From positions 1 through 6,984 of the forward strand of contig DCCS01000037.1 of the NCBI GenBank assembly GCA_002316015.1: 6,984 bases of DNA. Direction: 5' to 3'. The stretch is from Prevotellaceae bacterium UBA1075. Lineage in GTDB: Bacteria; Bacteroidota; Bacteroidia; Bacteroidales; Bacteroidaceae. The notes beneath the pieces were generated by a model. That model was not told where the DNA came from. It saw only the letters and a program-made list of their open reading frames with translations, and did no database searches. Shown here in pieces: positions 5,768-6,984 of this stretch; position 1 is the first letter of the stretch, and the number at the start of each line of letters is the position of its first letter. A program made the position numbers and the translations under genes.

Positions 5768-6813
5768 GACTTGAATGTGGGGAATTGCATGGTGCAGCAG
5801 TGCAGGCTGCCGTGCTGGATGATAAGCGGGCGGCAGTCGATGCCGATGATCTCGTGTCCGGGGAAAGCCAGCCTCATGCGGCTGATGGCCTCGCTGTCGG
5901 TGGCGGGTGTGCCGTAGGTGGGCATCAGGATGGCGCCGTTGATGAAGAGGAAGTTGGCGTAGGTGGCCGGCAGGCGGTTGCCCCCGCTGTCCAGGGCGGG
6001 CTCGGCCATGGGCAGGGGCAGCAGGCGGTAGGGCTTGCCCTGGCGGGTGCGGAACGCCTTGAGTTCCTCCTCCATGAGCCGGAGTTCCCGGAAGTGCCCG
6101 TCATGCGGGTCGGTGCATTGCACATAGGCGATGGTGTCGTGGGGACAGAGGCGCGCGAGCGTGTCGATGTGTCCGTCCGTGTCGTCCCCCTCGAGCGTGC
6201 CGTGCGTGAGCCAGAGCACCCGGTCGGCGTGCAGGCTGGCCTTGAGCCTGTCCTCTATCTGTTCCTGCGTGAGGGGCTGGTTGCGGTGGGGGGCCATGAG
6301 GCACTGGCGCGTGGTGAGCAGGGTGCCCATGCCGTCGCTCTCGATGCTGCCCCCCTCGAGCACGAAGTCCAGGTGGCTCTCGCGGGTGGCCGCAAGGATG
6401 CCGCGCTCCGCGAGTGTGCGGCAGATGCGGTTGTCCAGCCGGGCGGGAAACTTCCCGCCCCAGCCGTTGAACTGGAAGTCGAGCAGCCTGGCCCTCCCGT
6501 CGGGCTGCAGCAGGGTGATGAAGCCGTGGTCGCGCGCCCAGGTGTCGTTGGTGGGCATCTCGCAGAGCGTCACCCTGCCCATCTCCTCCCCGGTGAGCCT
6601 GCCCGCGAGCAGTGCCCTCACGCGTGGGGCGTGGGGCGTGACCACCAGCAGGTGCTCCCTGCTGGCGATGGCCTGGCTCATGTCCAGGTAGCACCGGGTG
6701 ACTTCTTCCAGGACGGGCTTCCAGTCGGTGCCCTCGTGGGGCCACGTCAGTTGCACGCCCCATTGGGGGTGCCATTCTGCGGGCAGGCGGGTGTGGTGTG
6801 CGGCTTGTGTCAT
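5764..6813 (-). CDS. aguA: agmatine deiminase
   Basis: This guanidine-modifying enzyme of the bacterial-type peptidylarginine deiminase family (PF04371) hydrolyses agmatine to N-carbamoylputrescine and ammonia. The 349-residue product starts RLPAEWHPQWGVQLTWPHEGTDW, here split as RLPAEWHPQWG (9-19) and QLTWPHEGTDW (21-31), the usual N-terminal signature. Active-site candidates are Asp90 and Asp95 in NDTWARDHG, Glu153 in LEGGSIESD, His215 in TDGHIDTLARL, and the nucleophile Cys339 in GSLHCCTMQ; FNGWGGKF (115-122) is also conserved. The NDTWARD motif resembles the Helicobacter pylori-like branch more than the plant or Pseudomonas NDxWxRDTGP form. Adjacency to aguB strongly supports agmatine rather than peptidyl-arginine as substrate. 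No signal peptide is seen, unlike the secreted Porphyromonas enzyme. A -7 element lies 59 bases upstream of the ATG. Confidence 0.94.
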   Translation of the reverse strand: MTQAAHHTRLPAEWHPQWGVQLTWPHEGTDWKPVLEEVTRCYLDMSQAIASREHLLVVTPHAPRVRALLAGRLTGEEMGRVTLCEMPTNDTWARDHGFITLLQPDGRARLLDFQFNGWGGKFPARLDNRICRTLAERGILAATRESHLDFVLEGGSIESDGMGTLLTTRQCLMAPHRNQPLTQEQIEDRLKASLHADRVLWLTHGTLEGDDTDGHIDTLARLCPHDTIAYVQCTDPHDGHFRELRLMEEELKAFRTRQGKPYRLLPLPMAEPALDSGGNRLPATYANFLFINGAILMPTYGTPATDSEAISRMRLAFPGHEIIGIDCRPLIIQHGSLHCCTMQFPTFKS

Positions 6814-6829
6814 TGCGCGTGTGTGCGCG
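6814..6829. repeat. alternating purine-pyrimidine tract abutting the aguA start codon
   Basis: TGCGCGTGTGTGCGCG is a strict 16-base pyrimidine-purine alternation directly before the aguA ATG, occupying the place where a Shine-Dalgarno sequence would be. Its ends (GCGC around six bases) are also self-complementary, so the mRNA could form a small hairpin at the ribosome entry site. An AGGAG exists near 6836-6842 but is too far from the ATG to act normally. Confidence 0.5.
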
Positions 6830-6872
6830 GGCTTGCTCCTGGGACAGGCGCGGCCCGCACCTTATGGATGCA

Positions 6873-6880
6873 CAAAGGTA
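6873..6880 (-). promoter_or_regulatory. Bacteroidota -7 promoter element for aguA-aguB
   Basis: The minus strand reads TACCTTTG, an exact TAnnTTTG -7 match and identical to the element before dapF. It lies 59 bases before the aguA ATG, implying a leader of about 50-55 bases. No TTTG is found at -33 spacing; the region there is GC-rich with a CTTTC instead. Confidence 0.6.
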
Positions 6881-6889
6881 ACTCTTTTC

Positions 6890-6904
6890 GCCGGGAAAGC
6901 CGGC
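6890..6904. repeat. small inverted repeat upstream of the aguA promoter
   Basis: GCCGG (6890-6894) and CCGGC (6900-6904) flank GAAAG, forming a perfect 5-bp dyad that begins nine bases upstream of the -7 element and covers the -33 region. It could be an operator or the end structure of an upstream transcript. Confidence 0.3.
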
Positions 6905-6943
6905 CCGCCCCGCCGATTATTTGTGCGGGACGTGGCGGGGCGG
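6905..6943. repeat. 10-bp perfect inverted repeat upstream of aguA
   Basis: CCGCCCCGCC (6905-6914) and GGCGGGGCGG (6934-6943) are exact reverse complements separated by 19 bases, and GG/CC pairing extends outward past one bulged base. The stem is entirely G/C. It may be the terminator-like 3' structure of a gene beyond the window or a regulator site; no T-run follows on either strand. The surrounding bases 6881-6984 show no convincing gene. Confidence 0.5.
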
Positions 6944-6984
6944 CCGCATGCGTTGGCCATCGCAGTGCGCCGCGTTGGCAGATG

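Noticed and set aside
4166..5917. 583-codon + strand open frame spanning dapF, the intergenic gap, aguB and the end of aguA
   Set aside because: Impressive length, but it crosses two operons and their promoter region, is antisense to conserved genes, and its product resembles no protein family.
6812..6983. Open minus strand frame ending in an ATGA-like overlap with the aguA start
   Set aside because: About 57 codons stay open to the window edge, but the frame contains the -7 promoter element and the dyads, other minus frames are nearly as open, and the peptide is unrecognisable; GC-rich chance is likelier.
6948..6984. A possible divergent + strand gene starting at the ATG at 6948
   Set aside because: Only 12 codons are visible, no -7 element precedes it on that strand (GATTATTTG does not fit TAnnTTTG), and the ATG lies within a CGCATGCG palindrome.

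Overview
The window looks like chromosomal DNA from a high-GC member of the Bacteroidales (Bacteroidota), for example a Prevotella- or Alistipes-like gut or oral bacterium. Three things point there: a type III glutamine synthetase of the Bacteroides GlnN kind, the LL-diaminopimelate aminotransferase (DapL) route to meso-diaminopimelate, and a Bacteroidota-type -7 promoter element (TAnnTTTG, here TACCTTTG) in front of both operons. The genes favour G or C in third codon positions, and ribosome binding sites are not of the strong Shine-Dalgarno type. The genus is inferred, not proven.

Layout, left to right. Positions 1-181 hold the 3' end of an unrecognised gene on the + strand. A short convergent intergenic region (182-298) is packed with inverted repeats. 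From 299 to 4624 the minus strand carries a compact operon transcribed dapF -> dapL -> glnN, with gaps of 11 and 34 bases and a promoter element just upstream of dapF. The 267-base gap 4625-4891 holds that promoter, an AT-richer imperfect direct repeat, a Z-DNA-type tract and a GC-rich hairpin just past the stop of aguB. From 4892 to 6813 the minus strand carries aguA -> aguB, joined by a 4-base ATGA overlap and with its own -7 element. The last 171 bases are a GC-rich upstream region with inverted repeats and no clear gene.

How the genes fit together. DapL makes LL-diaminopimelate from tetrahydrodipicolinate using glutamate, and DapF epimerises it to meso-diaminopimelate for peptidoglycan and lysine. 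GlnN fixes ammonia into glutamine, which feeds the glutamate pool that DapL draws on. AguA and AguB convert agmatine to putrescine and each releases ammonia, which GlnN could recapture. The window therefore reads as core nitrogen, cell-wall and polyamine metabolism. All five complete genes are intact, with recognisable catalytic residues. I see no mobile element, CRISPR array, RNA gene or defence system, and no evidence of a previously undescribed system; the most interesting leftovers are the repeated and inverted sequences in the noncoding gaps and the unidentified gene tail at the left edge.
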